DNA of 64,000 nucleotides from Tridacna crocea (taxonomy: Eukaryota > Mollusca > Bivalvia > Cardiida > Cardiidae). Positions within the stretch are counted from its first letter, which is position 1, and the number at the start of each line of letters is the position of its first letter. Position numbers and translations under genes: made by a program. Positions 47,430-59,028 of the stretch are shown here, in pieces. The stretch is from positions 65,354,192 to 65,418,191 of the forward strand of contig OX031061.1 in NCBI GenBank assembly GCA_943736015.1, given 5' to 3'. The notes below the pieces were generated by a model. The model had not been told where the DNA came from, did not search any database, and worked only from the letters and a program-made list of their open reading frames with translations.

Positions 47430-48245
47430 TGTGGGACCATGCGTTTCTGTAACAAGAAGTCCCATTTATATCTGATGTTGCTTCTCTCATACTGTATAAT
47501 TCCACAATCTGACACTGCCCTTCATTCGGGAGACAATCAAACGCAGGAGGACGCCAACAATACAAGGGAGAAAGATGGTCAGCCCGAAGAAGAGGAGAAA
47601 TATATCAGTGTGACAGTTGATTACTTTATAAATGCGCTGATGTGGAAGTACGGCAATGGGGAATCTATGACTTTTGAAGGGTTCGAACATTTACTGAACA
47701 AGTTGAACCTGGCAAATATAATTTTAGGTCACACAGTGGATTGTCACCGGTCAAACAATAGTTCGGAGTTTATCTCGTTTCATTCCAATCATAATCATTC
47801 TGAGGATGGGCAGGCGCCATCTTATGTTCCAGCTCATTGTACAAATGATACAAATCCCCGTCACTATGTTCATGACCATAAAGATGAGGGTAAACACGAT
47901 CATGGTGGTAGCCATGATCACGAACATGATCACGAGCATGATCATGAGCATCCTTCATCAGATCATGAACATGAATCACATGATCATGAATCACATGAGC
48001 ATGGACCACATGAGCACAAATCAGATTCTCATGAGCATCATTCCTTGGAGAGTAAACAGGGTCACAATCACACACTGCTCTTCCAGTTAGAGGGGCAAAC
48101 AAGCGGTCATGATAATAAAACGAATGAAAAAGACAAAGATCATAGCCATCCAGAGAAAGCAGATGAGAAAGATCTCAAACCAACAAAAGATTCACCGTCT
48201 GAAGATAGCTTCAGAAGCAGGCGAGCAGATGACCATAAATCATCA
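47430..48245 (+). CDS. ZIP transporter exon with start codon (coding from 47439)
   Basis: Residues 1-269. An acceptor TTTCAG at 47429 precedes the ATG by 9 bases, so at least one non-coding 5' exon should lie upstream. A hydrophobic signal peptide (YLMLLLSYCIIP) is followed by a mature ectodomain with possible N-glycosylation sites and runs such as HDHEHDHEHDHEH and HEHESHDHESHEHG. Donor GTAAGT. Confidence 0.93.
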
Positions 48246-51200
48246 GTAAGTAACTGAACCTTTTTTCTTTGTATTGTTATCAGATTTTTTGAAACTTGCA
48301 CAGTTTGTTTATCTCATCAAGAGCTTGAATCCCTTCAACCCTATTGATATTGAAAAAAATCCAACAAATAGTATAGGAAAAGTAGCTCATCGGGGATTGG
48401 CTATGGAGCTGTTAATCCCAATTGTTGTCCAAAATTGGACTTTCTGCCAAATAAGGCTTTCAGACATCAGTAAACGATGACTTTAAGAGGGGTTGGGTTA
48501 CAGGAGATCAGTCCTTCCATACTGCATAGCTTTCCCGTATAAAATCAATACCAGACAACTGCGTCAGAGAGAATTCTCTTGGGCTCACTGGTAATGGTAT
48601 TGGTATTTCAAACCTCAAAAAACGACGATATTTGCCCTTCATGGGTTAAAATCCCGCTAGAAGCAGTTTGTACTTGAGTTATGCATTTACTTGTTTCCTT
48701 GTCAGGGATATTGTTTGCAAGATGGTGTTCAGTCTGGGATAAGCCATTCAGCCATTAAGCCCATTTGTTGTACAAAAGCAGACTTTCTGCCAAATAAAGC
48801 TTTCAGTGATCAATAAATGATGACTTTAAGACTCCTTCCTTACTGCATAGCTTTCCAATATAAAATCTATACCTGGCGACTGCGTCAGAGAGAATTCTGG
48901 CGCAGTGGTTATGGTATTGGTCTTTTAAACCTCGAAAAATGAGGATATTTGCCCTTCATGGGTTCAAATCCTGCCAGATGTGGTTCGTACTTGAGCTATT
49001 TATTTGTTTCTTTGTTACGGACATTATTGCTAAGAATTTACAGCTGAGAATTTTTACTTTGTAGTGTTTGCGCCCAAAGATGATGCTCAGTTTGGTCAAC
49101 AGTGATACTACACAGGGACTGACAAAAGAAATGTTTACACGTCTGTGTCCGGCTCTTATTTATCAAATTGATCAAGACTCCTGCAACATTCCACCTCATG
49201 ATCATGAGCATCTGCATGACCATGATCACGATCATGATCACCCAGCTGCAAGCCAAGTGTCAGAGATCAACATACCAGGGAAAGGTGAGCAAGGATTTTG
49301 ATCTGCATCATCTCATTACTAGGTTAGCTGTTTGGGAAGGAAATAAATGTTGCCTCCACTTGTCATATTCTTCAAAGATTTGACCTGTCTACTATGACAG
49401 GTCACACCAGCCTGTATGGGATAATATTAACTCTTTACCAAACGACAAATTTATGGACTTGCCCAAATTGAAAGCATTTGCAGATGACAAAATAAATGTG
49501 AAAAATCGACACTTGCCTTTAGAAGAGTAGAAAACATTGTAGGAAATGGAGAAAATGCTGGTTACCAGCATTTTCTCCTTTTCCCACAATGTTTTCAAAA
49601 GGCTTCTTTCTCTAGGTCGTAGAAAACAGAGATTGTTTAAAGGGTTAATTAATGACTATAAGAGAAAATTGTTACAAACAGTACATCTAGCCTGTTCTTC
49701 CACTTTAAATATCTTGAAAATTTAGTTATTTCACATGGGAAAAGTAACACAAGTTCTCTTCTTGTACTGCATATAGATCTTTGAAAACAGTCTCTAAATG
49801 GTACCCTCTAAATATAGACATTAGAAAAACCAGCAGTCCTGCAAAGGGCAGTCAACAGACATGTCAACAACAATTGTCTTGGCTTATAGTTAAAGAGTAC
49901 TAATTCTTTAGATAAGAGGGAGTGATTGTACTCTAAATCCATTATTTCTCTTCCAGACCCTATGTTGTGGGTACTCATTCGAATTGTCTCATTGAGACGA
50001 TTCGAATGAGTACCCACAACATAGGGTTAAGAAGAGAATAATTAATATTTTCAATTTTGAAATCAAAATCACTCCCTCTTTCTGGAGCTCTAGAGTTAAA
50101 TTGTAATGTATTGTTTTCTACTTTTGCCACAGTGTGGGGCTTCAGTATAGTTGCTGTTATTATTATATCTCTGGTTGGGCTCCTGGGCGTAGCTGTGATA
50201 CCCATAGTACAGAAAGTCTTCTACAACCACCTCTTACAATTTCTCGTAGCCCTCGCAGTCGGAGCCTTGTCCGGCGATGCTTTCTTACATCTCTTACCCC
50301 ACGTAAGTTGATTTTCTTTTCTTTACATAATACTGAACATTTGTTTGTATTTAATGGAATGGAACAATGTTTTTTAATACATTATTATATCCCCACACAA
50401 CGAATGTTTGCTGGGGTATACTGGAATCAGCCTGTCTGTCTGTGTGTCCATCTGTGCATCCGCCTGTGTACAAAATACTAGTAAGTATGTGTTGTGAAAT
50501 CCTCCTACAATTTTGCTGCTATTGCAATGAAAGTTTGTTGATACATTGATTGTATACTGAAGTTGTGCAAAACACAGTTTTCAATCATCTCATGATTCCA
50601 GGATAATTTCCCCTCAAACTTAGAATTTTTTTTTGTAAACTCTTTACCAAATGACAAAGTTTTAGACTGGTCTGAATTGAAAGCATTTGCAGACAACATA
50701 ATTTCTGCAACTCAAAAATTAACCCTTTACCACACAATGACGACTTTTGACGACCTTTGGAAAGAGGCATTTTGAAAACATTGTGGGAAAAGGAGAAAAT
50801 GCTGGTAACCAGCATTTTCTCCTTTTCCCACAATGTTTTCTACCCTATCACTAAATAATAGCACCGTTTGAGCTAGGTTGAAATTGTCGTCTACAAAATG
50901 CTTTCAATTTGGACGGGCTAAAATTTTGTCATCTGGTAAAGGGTTAAAGTTTATTTTGGGAAGGGTAAAAAACATTTTTGGCAGCTTTTCCACAATGTTT
51001 TCAAAAGGCCTCTATCTCAGGGACGTAAAAACCAGGGATTGTTTGGTAAAGGGTTAAATTGCCTGCTTCTGTTAAAGCGCTGTCAATGGGTATTAAGTCA
51101 CATTCAGTGGCAGCTCTAGTTTCACTTGTATTTTGGTGGCCAATAAGCCTGGAGTCTCTTCTACCAGTACTCTGCAAAATTTTCTTTCCAAGCCTTAGCT

Positions 51201-54200
51201 GCTTTCCCTCATTGCCGTTGTTGAGACAATGGTCAGCTAGGGGAGAGAAATGAATTCTGTCGCAGTGACATAAATCCTCCGAAAGAAATTGGCTAAGCCA
51301 GGGATAAAATCCATACCCCCCCCCCTTGCTGCCTGTTCTCAAGTCCTGTACACTACCAGCTAAGCTACCTGGGCTCAGTCAAGGTTAGAGAGCATAAGTG
51401 ATACATGCAGACTAAATTACACATATTCAGTTGAACCCTTTAATCCATAGATACTAATTTCTACGCATTGCTTGTTGGAGCCTTTGGAAAACATTGTGGC
51501 AAAAGGTGAAATTGCTCGTGACGAGCAATTTCACCTTTTGCCACAATGTTTTCTATGCTATCAAAAGGTGTCATAATGGCTTCATCCTTGCTTTTATTTA
51601 GGGTCAGTTTGAGATACCATAGAAATGCCCTATGGGGTAAAGGTTTAACTCACACACAATCCCAAGTTTTTATGCCCCTGAAAGAGAAGGCTTTAGAAAA
51701 CATTGCGAGAAAAGAAGAAAGTGCTGGTTGCTGGCATTATCTCAAAAATGTTTCTTACCCTCTCATAGCCAAATTAATGAATTGAGCCACTAGGAATTTG
51801 TTGTCTGGAAATGCTTGTTAGTTGGACAAATCTAAATTTTGGCTGTCAGGGAAAAGAGCTAACCCTTTAGCAAACAGAACAGTTTTAGACTTGTCTGAAT
51901 TCAAGCACTTCAGAGATGACAAATATACCTGACTTAAAAACTTAACTCTTTCCTAAATGACAAATTTTGGACTCTTCCAAATCAAGAGTTTGCAGATGAC
52001 ACTTTTAGATTTGGAGAAAATGCCAGAAAGTTCTCAAGAAAGGGTAGAAAACACTGTGGGAAAAGGAGAAATTCCTTGTTACGAGCAATTTCTCCTTTTC
52101 CCACAGTGTTTTCAAAAGACTTTTACTGCAGACACGTTAAAAAGTAGCGCTTGTTTAGGAGAGGGTTTAACTGTTTTTTTTTGGAAGGGTAGAAAACATT
52201 ATTGGAAGAGGAGAAAATACTAGTTACCAGCATTTTTTTCTTTTCAAACAATGTTTTCAAAAGAGTTTACCCTTTAACAAATGGCAGTTTAACCCTTTCC
52301 CAAACGACAAATTTTAGACTCTTCCAAACTGATAGAGTTTGCAGACAATTTTAAACTTGATGAATATGGTAGAAACTTCTCCTAAAGGGTAGAAAACACT
52401 GTGGGAAAAGGAGAAATTGCTAGTTACGAGCAATTTCTCCATTTCCCACAGTGTTGTCAAAAGACTTGTACTGCAGACACGTAAAAACCAGGGCTTGTTT
52501 GGGAAAGGGTTAAGACTTGCCCAATTTCAAATTTTTCAAACTTATTTGCAATAACAAAATATACTACACATACCGGTAATAATTTAAATTGTTTTGGAAA
52601 ATGTAAAGCATATTGTGGGGAAAGGAGAAAATGCTGGTAACTAGTCTTTTCTCCTTTTCCAATAATGTTTCCAATACTGGTTACCAGCATTTTCTCCTTT
52701 TCCCATGATGTTTTTCAAAAGCAGTTTTCCTGTAGTGTTTTTTGAAATTCCGGATTGTGGGACCAAGGGTTTTCTCTATCTTTGACCTGGATTGAATTAC
52801 TGTACTTGTATACCAACAGACAGTAGGGTCAGGTAAACCTGCTTAATATGCTAGAGTCAAAACTATGATAAAACCCTTTATCTTGTACTATGCAGTAACC
52901 ATACACTTACAGAATTTGTGGTTTGGTTTGTTTGTTGCTGGAGTTAAATGCCATTCTAAAGGCCCAGGAAAGGCCAAAATAACAAAGCAGTTGTCAAATA
53001 ACACTTAAATTTAAAAGTATGGCAAATGTTGTGGAGATGACAGTATGTTATCGTTTGGTTGGGCCATATGTTAGTCTATGGCAGGAAGAAAATGTTAAAA
53101 TTAGGCAAAAGGTAAACAAAAGACACAGCTACCTGGCAGCTTTTAACCTAGTTATCCCCCCGTCGAAGGTTCAAATGTTGTCTGTCTTTCTGTCCGTTTG
53201 TGTGTCTGTACCAGTGAATATCTCCAATACCATTCGACGGAATATCATGAAACTTAATACATGTACATGTGTACAATAACCCATTCTGCCAAAATTTTTT
53301 TGTTTGTTTTTGATTCAGTGTAAAATGGCCAACTGATAGCGATTTTAAGTAACATTTTTTTTTTCGGCGGGGATATCATTTCAAAGAAATTGCTTGTTTT
53401 GAAAATAATTTCTCTGTCAGAGACTAGTGCTTTGACGCATCGTACAATGACAGACTATCTTCTCAACAATAATTTTCATACTTAAAATGGCATGATACAT
53501 ATTCTAATGCATTTGATTACCTGCTTTGTTTACATTTGGCCTTTATTGTTACTTTAACCCTTTACCAAACAATCCCTGGTTTTTACGACCCTGAAAAAGA
53601 AACGTTTTGAAAACATTTGGAAAAAGAAGAAAATGCTGGTAACCAGCATTTTCTTCTTTTTCCACAATGTTTTCTACCCTGCTCGAAACAAATTTCAAGT
53701 TTTGACTTATGTTTATTTTGTCATCTGCAAGTGCTTTCAATTTGCATCAGTCTAAGATTTTGATGTTTGGGAAAGGGTTAAGAGCTTATTACCATGTTGA
53801 TCAATGACACACCCACATGTTTCCTGGCTTTCTCACACCAGTAATGACACAACTTTCTTTCCAAAGCCACTGACTACTTTTCTCACTTGTGTCAGAGATA
53901 AGAGGTAAAACAGAAAACATTGCCAGAAAAACATTTTGCCTCAATTTTGTATGAAACAGTAACCAACATGTCAAGAGTCCGATACACTGAGAACTACTAG
54001 GCTACCCAGACAGGAAAAGAAGCCTTGAATGTTTACCCTTACTTAGCCAAACAACAAAATTTATAACTCGTCCAAAGTGAAAGCAATTTCAGAAGACTAA
54101 AAAAAGTTTTTTCTCAGGGTTGATAAAAGTTAACAAAAAATGTGACTTAAAAATTGAATTTTGCTTTGGAAACATTTAGGGAAAAGGAGAAAATACTGTT

Positions 54201-57200
54201 TACCAGCATTTTCTCCTTTTCCAATGATGTTTTCAAGTCTACTTTGTCAAGTTTGGTAAAAGATAACAAAAATTGGGACTCAGAAACTTAAATTTGCTTT
54301 TGGAAAGGTAGAAAACCTTAAGGGAAAAGGAGAAAATACTTGTAACCAGCATTTTCTCCTTTTCCCTTGATGTTTTCAAAGGTTTCTTTCTCAGGGTGGT
54401 TAAAAGTCAACAAAAGAAAATATTTGACTCAAAAATTGAAATTTGCTTTGGGAAGGGTAGAAAACAGCGAGGGAAAAGGAGAAAATGCTGGTGACCAGTA
54501 TTTTTTTCTTTTCCCTTGAGGTTTTCAAAAGCTTTCTTTTTCAGGGTCGATAAAAGTCGATCAAAAAATGTGACTCAAAAATTGAAAATTGCTTTGGGAA
54601 AGGTAGTTAATATTGTGGGAAAAGGAGAAAATGTTGGTTACCAGCATTTCCTCCTTTTCCTTGGAGGTTTTCAAAAGCCGTCTTTCTCATGGTAGTTTAA
54701 AGTCGGGATCATGTGGTAAAGGCTTTTAAGACCTACACAATGCCACTCCTGACCATGTTTATAGAAAAAGAAACGTCTGTTTTGAAAACCTCACATTGTG
54801 ACCTTTAAATTGTTTAATAAATAAAACTAGAGAATGTGCCATCAATGTGATAAATACTACAGCCGTGGAATCCTTCAGTACAGGAAGGGCACGCATAGCT
54901 CAGTAGGTAGGGCATAGAACTGGTGAATGTAATGTTTTACGTCAATTTAGGGTTTGGGTTTGATTCTCTCAGCTGCAAAGTCCTTCAGTACAGGAAGGGC
55001 ACACATAGCTCAGTTGGTAGGGTGTACAACTTGTTAACATGATGTTTCTCAACACTTTAGGGTTTGTGTTCGATTCCCCTGGCTAGCAGAGTCCTTCATT
55101 ACTGGACCAGTCCGTATAGCTCAGTTTGTAGAGCGTAGGTCTCATGATGTTTTGGGTCATTTGAGGGTGTTGGTACAATTCCCACAGCTTGCCATCTAAA
55201 ATTACAAAAAAAAAGAATTTAGATGAGTTGTTAAACCAAACTTTGCAGGTTTTAGAAACAGGATGGGTTTTGTCCTGTATCAGCATTATTCCCCGTAACA
55301 ATTTTAACAGCCTTCATGGGTAGTTGCCCATATAGGCAACCCTTGGTGACAGTAAATACAAATTTATTATTTGTGCTTCAGTTAACTCTTTAGAGTTAAC
55401 CCTTTACCAAACAATCCCTGGTTTTTACGACCCTTAGAAAGAAGTCTTTTGAAAACATTGCAGGAAAAGGAGAAATTGCTGATAATCTGCTGGAAACAAA
55501 TTGCAATTTTTGAGTTACATTTATTTTGTGGTCTGCAACTGCTTTCAATTTGGACCAGTTCGAAATTTTGTCATGTGGTAAATAGTTGAGGCAGTTTTCT
55601 TGAGGTGGTTTAACAAGGGGCTTACTAACCTCCTGCATACAGTGTAGATCAAGATCAGACTGCACAGAACATGAGAAGGATTTGTATATATATTTCTCCT
55701 CACAAAATACCTTTGTGATTGCAAACTTAAGTTTCACTGTTTCCCGAAAATTTTCATTTCACTTTTGATATGCCCAAAGGATTGAATTATGTTATGACCC
55801 TGGTCGTGTGTCAATCTGGCTATCTGTGTGTCCGTCTGTCCATCTGGTAGTTTGTTGTGTATGCAACTCCTCATACAGTGTCCATCGGAATAATTTCAAA
55901 CTTATCACAATGAATCTCTGACTTGTATTTGTGCATGTAACTTAAAATTTGGGATCTCTGTAGGCTTTCTTGATTTTAACTCTTCAGTTTTAGTCCTATC
56001 CAAATTGAAAGCATTTGCAGGAAACAATGTTAAAGTGGCTCAATTGACACAATTTTACTTTGATGAGGAAGAAAACTTTATTGGTAAAAGGAAAAAATGC
56101 TGGTTATCAGCATTTTCTCATTTTCCTACAATGGTTTCAAAATGCTTCTTCCTCGGGGTCATCAAAAGTTGTCATGGTGTGGTAAAGGGTTAACCCATTT
56201 CACTGAACCGCCGCTTCAGTCATATATGCAAAGCTGCTGTTTTAACAGGATGTAGGCATAAATTTTCACTCTACCCACAATGATGTTTGTTGGATATTTT
56301 CAGGCAATCGCTGGAGGTCACGCCCACGAGACAGGTTATGAAGGTCATGACCACGGAAGTCATGATCACGGAAGTCATGATCATGGTAGTCATGATCACG
56401 GGAAAGCTGCCCATAGCCATGACCTTGGACCAATTTATAAAGGTCTCTGTGGGCTACTTGGGATATACTTCTTTTTTCTGACGGAGAGAATTCTTACAAT
56501 TTTTACAGACATCAAGCGTCGGAAAAAGGTTTGTTTTCTTTCTCCCTAGAGCAATTTTGTTAAACACACAGAATCTCACATGACCATCTGTAAATTACCA
56601 CCTGTTTAACCCTTTACTCCATAGATACTCATTTCTACGCGTTGCTTGTAGGAGCCTTTGGAAAACATTGTGGCAAAAGGTGAAATTGCTCGTGAAGAGT
56701 AATTTCACCTTTTGCCAGAATGTTTTCATTGCCAACAAAGGTGTCATATATACATGATTATAAGAAACGGCTTCATCCTTGCTGTTATTTAGGGTCACTT
56801 AGAGATACTATAGAAATGCCTTTTGGGGTAAAAGGTTAAAGACAGATTGAAGAAAGTGAAACTTTTAAAACATAGGGGTACCTCTCCTGGACTCTTTACC
56901 GAACAACAAAACTTTAGGCATGTCCAAATTGAAAGTACTTGCAGACAACAAAATAAACGGAACTCAAAAATTGAAATTTGGTCACCAGCATTTTCTCTTT
57001 TTCCCCACAATGTTTTCAAAAGGTATCTATCTCAGGCTCATGAAAACCAGAGATTGTTTGGGAAAGGGTGAAATTTAACTACATACGCACTAGTGGTGAG
57101 TGGATGATCAACTTTGGTTGAAAATCAGTTTGTTTTGGCTTCAGATTGCAATAATCAATCAAGAAATCCTAGAATCAATTGTAGACGGTACTTTTCTACA

Positions 57201-58244
57201 TTTGTGGTGCTTTGCCAGATGATCAAGTGTTTTGAGAAGCTAGAGTATAAAGGGCTTATAAAGCATTTGTACATCACCAGTAAATAGGTGACTGGAGTGC
57301 AAAAATATTTGAAGTGTCTAGCAAGTTCTCCTATTCTTACAGTATCCTCCACCCATATAAGGAAAGATACAAAAAATAACTTGCTTATATTTAGATGTTA
57401 TTTTTTTTTCTCCAACATTTACAATATGGCTATCAGTTTGGGTTGGTTAACCCTATCTGTAATCCTTTACTTCAAATTTTACAATCCTTCCAAATTGAAA
57501 GCATCTGCAGGCTACAAATTTTAACCCTTTACCCAGACGTTAAAATGTTAGCCTCATCCCATTTGAGGTATTTTGCAGACAACAATTTCAATGTGGCCCT
57601 AATGGTGCAAATTTTCTTTGATAGGGTAGGAAATGTTGTGGGAAAAGCAGAAAATGCTACTTTTTTCCACAATCTATTCAAAAGGTGCCTCTCCTAAGGT
57701 CATTATAAGTTGGCATTGTGTGGTAAAGGGTCAAAGTGGTACAAGTGAACTCAACACTTTACTGTGTAATGCTGACTTTAACTACCTTGGAAAGAATCCT
57801 TTTGAAAATATTGTGGGAAAAGAAGAAAATACTGGTAACCAGCATTTTCTCTTTTTCCCACAATATTTTCTTCCCTGTCAAAGAATAATAGTTGCACCAT
57901 TTTAAGCCACATTAAAATTGTTGTCTGCAAATGCTTTCAATTTAGACAAGGCTAAAATTTTTGTCATCTGGTAAAAGGTTAAATGTTTTGACAGGGTAGA
58001 AAACATTGTTTGAAATGGAAAATGGCGATTGTAATGTTTTCCAGAAGGTCTCTTTCTCAGAGTTGTGAAAACATGAACTTGTCTGACATAGAATTAAACA
58101 CAGTTTGTGTGTGATTACAGAAAAAGAAGAATCGAACACGTCTTAATTCCAATGAAGACGAAGATGTAGAAAGAGTTGGGGATAGAGTAGCCAACAGTGA
58201 TATGGAATGTGATGAAATGATGATGAGTATACACCCAAATAAAG
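47439..58244 (+). CDS. LIV-1-type ZIP zinc transporter (SLC39A6/A10-like), 5 exons, 3' end off the window
   Basis: LIV-1 ZIPs bring Zn2+ into the cytosol across the plasma membrane or out of the secretory pathway. Exons are 47439-48245, 49065-49284, 50133-50302, 56304-56528 and 58121-58244; all phases match (1546 nt, 515 codons). In order: a signal peptide (about residues 1-27); a helical ectodomain segment (YFINALMWKYGNGESM); a long His/Asp/Glu-rich stretch (about 145-205); the CPALIYQID motif just before TM1; TM1 and TM2 ending in HLLPH; a second His-rich stretch; TM3; and a basic then acidic cytosolic loop. The remaining segments with the metal-site HNF and HEhPHE motifs are not in the window, and I saw no exon for them up to 64000. 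Vertebrate ZIP6/ZIP10 are about 750-830 aa. I cannot tell whether it is orthologous to ZIP6 or ZIP10. Confidence 0.92.
48276..49040 (+). repeat. ZIP intron 1: tandem-repeat unit and two SINE-like units
   Basis: 48276-48385 matches the 160-bp repeat at 23965. Two related units of about 350 bp follow (48386-48735 and 48736-49040), each with CTTTCTGCCAAATAA, GCGTCAGAGAGAATTC and a tRNA-Lys-like head. Confidence 0.7.
49065..49284 (+). CDS. ZIP transporter exon 2 (CPAL motif)
   Basis: Residues 270-342, phase 0 in and phase 1 out. FTRLCPALIYQIDQDSC is the hallmark ectodomain motif of the LIV-1 subfamily, with flanking cysteines that pair in known members. It is followed by a His run (HDHEHLHDHDHDHDH). 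Donor GTGAGC. Confidence 0.93.
49427..49648 (-). repeat. Family A MITE
   Basis: TTAA at both ends; palindrome nearly whole. Confidence 0.85.
49905..50095. repeat. Foldback MITE, family D (reference copy)
   Basis: The centre GGGTACTCATTCGAATTGTC...GACGATTCGAATGAGTACCC is almost fully palindromic; the outer arms carry AGAGGGAGTGATT and its inverse. Ends 37 bases before ZIP exon 3. Confidence 0.8.
50133..50302 (+). CDS. ZIP transporter exon 3 (TM1-TM2)
   Basis: Residues 343-399. Two membrane segments: VAVIIISLVGLLGVAVIPIV and LLQFLVALAVGALSGDAF. The exon ends with HLLPH, the conserved end of TM2. Acceptor CCACAG, donor GTAAGT. Confidence 0.95.
50636..51057 (-). repeat. Family A MITE with a second family A MITE inside
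   Basis: Outer pieces 50636-50722 and 50944-51057. The inner copy 50723-50943 is flanked by TTAA (50719-50722 and 50944-50947). Removing it restores the outer copy around one TTAA. Confidence 0.85.
51065..51380 (-). repeat. tRNA-derived SINE
   Basis: Same family as 11920-12232; a tRNA-like head at the right. Confidence 0.65.
51431..51648 (+). repeat. Family B TTAA MITE
   Basis: Perfect central palindrome with GCTCGTGACGAGC; shares the right TTAA with the next copy. Confidence 0.88.
51645..52770. repeat. Chain of family A and family C MITEs
   Basis: A copy 51645-51865, A fragment 51862-51945, family C copy 51942-52170, A fragment 52170-52287, family C copy 52289-52513, then A fragments to 52770. 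Family C has the centre GAGAAATTGC..GTTACGAGCAATTTCTC and flanks GACTCTTCCAA. Confidence 0.78.
53150..53415 (+). repeat. Interspersed repeat shared with 20330-20600
   Basis: Starts with a TTATCCCCCCGTCGAAGG-type opening seen also at 50385 and 55790. No coding sense. Confidence 0.55.
53554..53781 (+). repeat. Family A MITE
   Basis: Both arms changed alike (AAGAAGAAAATGC and GCATTTTCTTCTT). Confidence 0.85.
53872..54506 (+). repeat. Source (or twin) of the 635-bp duplication
   Basis: Colinear with 60159-60793 at a constant offset of 6287, so without net gaps, and identical wherever I compared it. It begins in a SINE-like repeat (GACTACTTTTCTCAC) and ends in a T run inside the MITE array. Confidence 0.88.
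54035..54735 (+). repeat. Tandem array of MITE cores
   Basis: Four hairpin cores in a row, about 160 bp apart, each followed by TTTCTCAGGGT.G.TAAAAGT and GACTCAAAAATTGAAATTTG. Full MITE ends are missing between units, so this arose by tandem copying, not by separate insertions. Confidence 0.78.
54892..55200 (+). repeat. Three tandem tRNA-like heads
   Basis: ATAGCTCAGT.GGTAGGG (A box) and GTTTGATTC or GTTCGATTCCC (B box) repeat about every 115 bp, linked by AGTCCTTCAGTACAGGAAGG. Not foldable as standard tRNAs. Confidence 0.65.
55396..55587 (+). repeat. Family A MITE, second arm lost
   Basis: Begins in a TTAA shared with a short upstream fragment. Confidence 0.75.
55976..56193 (-). repeat. 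Family A MITE
   Basis: TTAA at both ends; diverged arms. Confidence 0.75.
56304..56528 (+). CDS. ZIP transporter exon 4 (His repeat and TM3)
   Basis: Residues 400-474, 75 codons, phase 0-0. Four near-identical 15-bp units encode HDHGS repeats, then GLCGLLGIYFFFLTERIL forms TM3. Acceptor TTTCAG, donor GTTTGT. The intron before it (6 kb) is filled with repeats. Confidence 0.93.
56606..56839 (+). repeat. Family B TTAA MITE
   Basis: Starts 78 bases after ZIP exon 4; TTAA at both ends. Confidence 0.87.
56891..58095. repeat. ZIP intron 4: MITE fragments and full copies
   Basis: Family A pieces at 56891-57072 (-), 57522-57737 (-), 57752-57982 (+) and 57979-58095 (-). 57090-57190 is the repeat of 26585. 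The last piece ends about 25 bases before exon 5. Confidence 0.7.
58121..58244 (+). CDS. ZIP transporter exon 5 (cytosolic loop)
   Basis: Residues 475-515, phase 0 in and phase 1 out. Basic (KKKNRTRLN) then acidic (NEDEDVERVGDR). In LIV-1 ZIPs the loop after TM3 is variable and cytosolic. Acceptor TTACAG, donor GTCTGT. Assigned by phase, splice sites and composition. Confidence 0.8.
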
Positions 58245-58297
58245 GTCTGTTTGATTTACAGTGTCTGTAAGGTATATAGGGGATTGAATGATTGGTC

Positions 58298-59028
58298 TTG
58301 ACCCATTACCACACAATCCCTACTTTTGACGCCCCTAGAAAAGAAGCCTTTTGAAAACATTGTGGAAAAAGGGTTTAGGTTAAACCCTAACCCTTTACCC
58401 ACAATGTTTTCTACCTTTCACAAAACTACATGTACTTTCAAATTTCCAGTCACTTTCATTTTGTCGTCTGCAAATGCTTTTGATTTGGACAAGCCTAAAA
58501 TATTGTCGTTTGGTAACGAGTTACTTCTGTATGACAAAATGTGTTGTAGAGGTCATTTCTGTACAAGCTCTGTACTACATAATCACCAGTTCACTCTTTA
58601 CCAAACAACAGAATTCCGGACTAGTCCAAATTGAAAGCATTTGCAGACGACAAAATGAAAGGGAATGAAAATAGAAATTTTGTTTGGTAAGGGGAGAAAA
58701 CATTGGGGGGGGAAAAGGACTACCAGCATTTTCTCCATTTCCTACATTGTTTTCAAAAGCCTTCTTTCTCAGGGTCGTCAAAAGTTGGGATTGTGTGGTA
58801 AAGGGTTAAAATAACACAACAAAATTTTACACAGTTCTAACTTGGAAACATTTCTAAAGGACATACTAGATGTGGCACAAATAATCTGATTTGTCTGTGA
58901 AAGATAAGAAAACGTGGGAAAAGAAGAAAATGTTGGTTAACAATATTTTCTCCTTCTCCCACAATGTATTTAAAAGCTTTCTTTCTCAGGATTGTTAAAA
59001 CTTGGGATTGTGTGTGGTACAGGATTAA
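58298..59028. repeat. Three family A MITEs
   Basis: 58298-58525 (+, centre replaced by GGGTTTAGGTTAAACCC), 58590-58809 (-) and 58806-59028 (-). The last two share a TTAA. Confidence 0.75.

Noticed and set aside
47770-48102. His-rich ORF antisense to the ZIP exon
   Set aside because: CAT/GAT repeats give His/Asp or Met/Ile runs in several frames; the sense frame has the signal peptide and splice sites.
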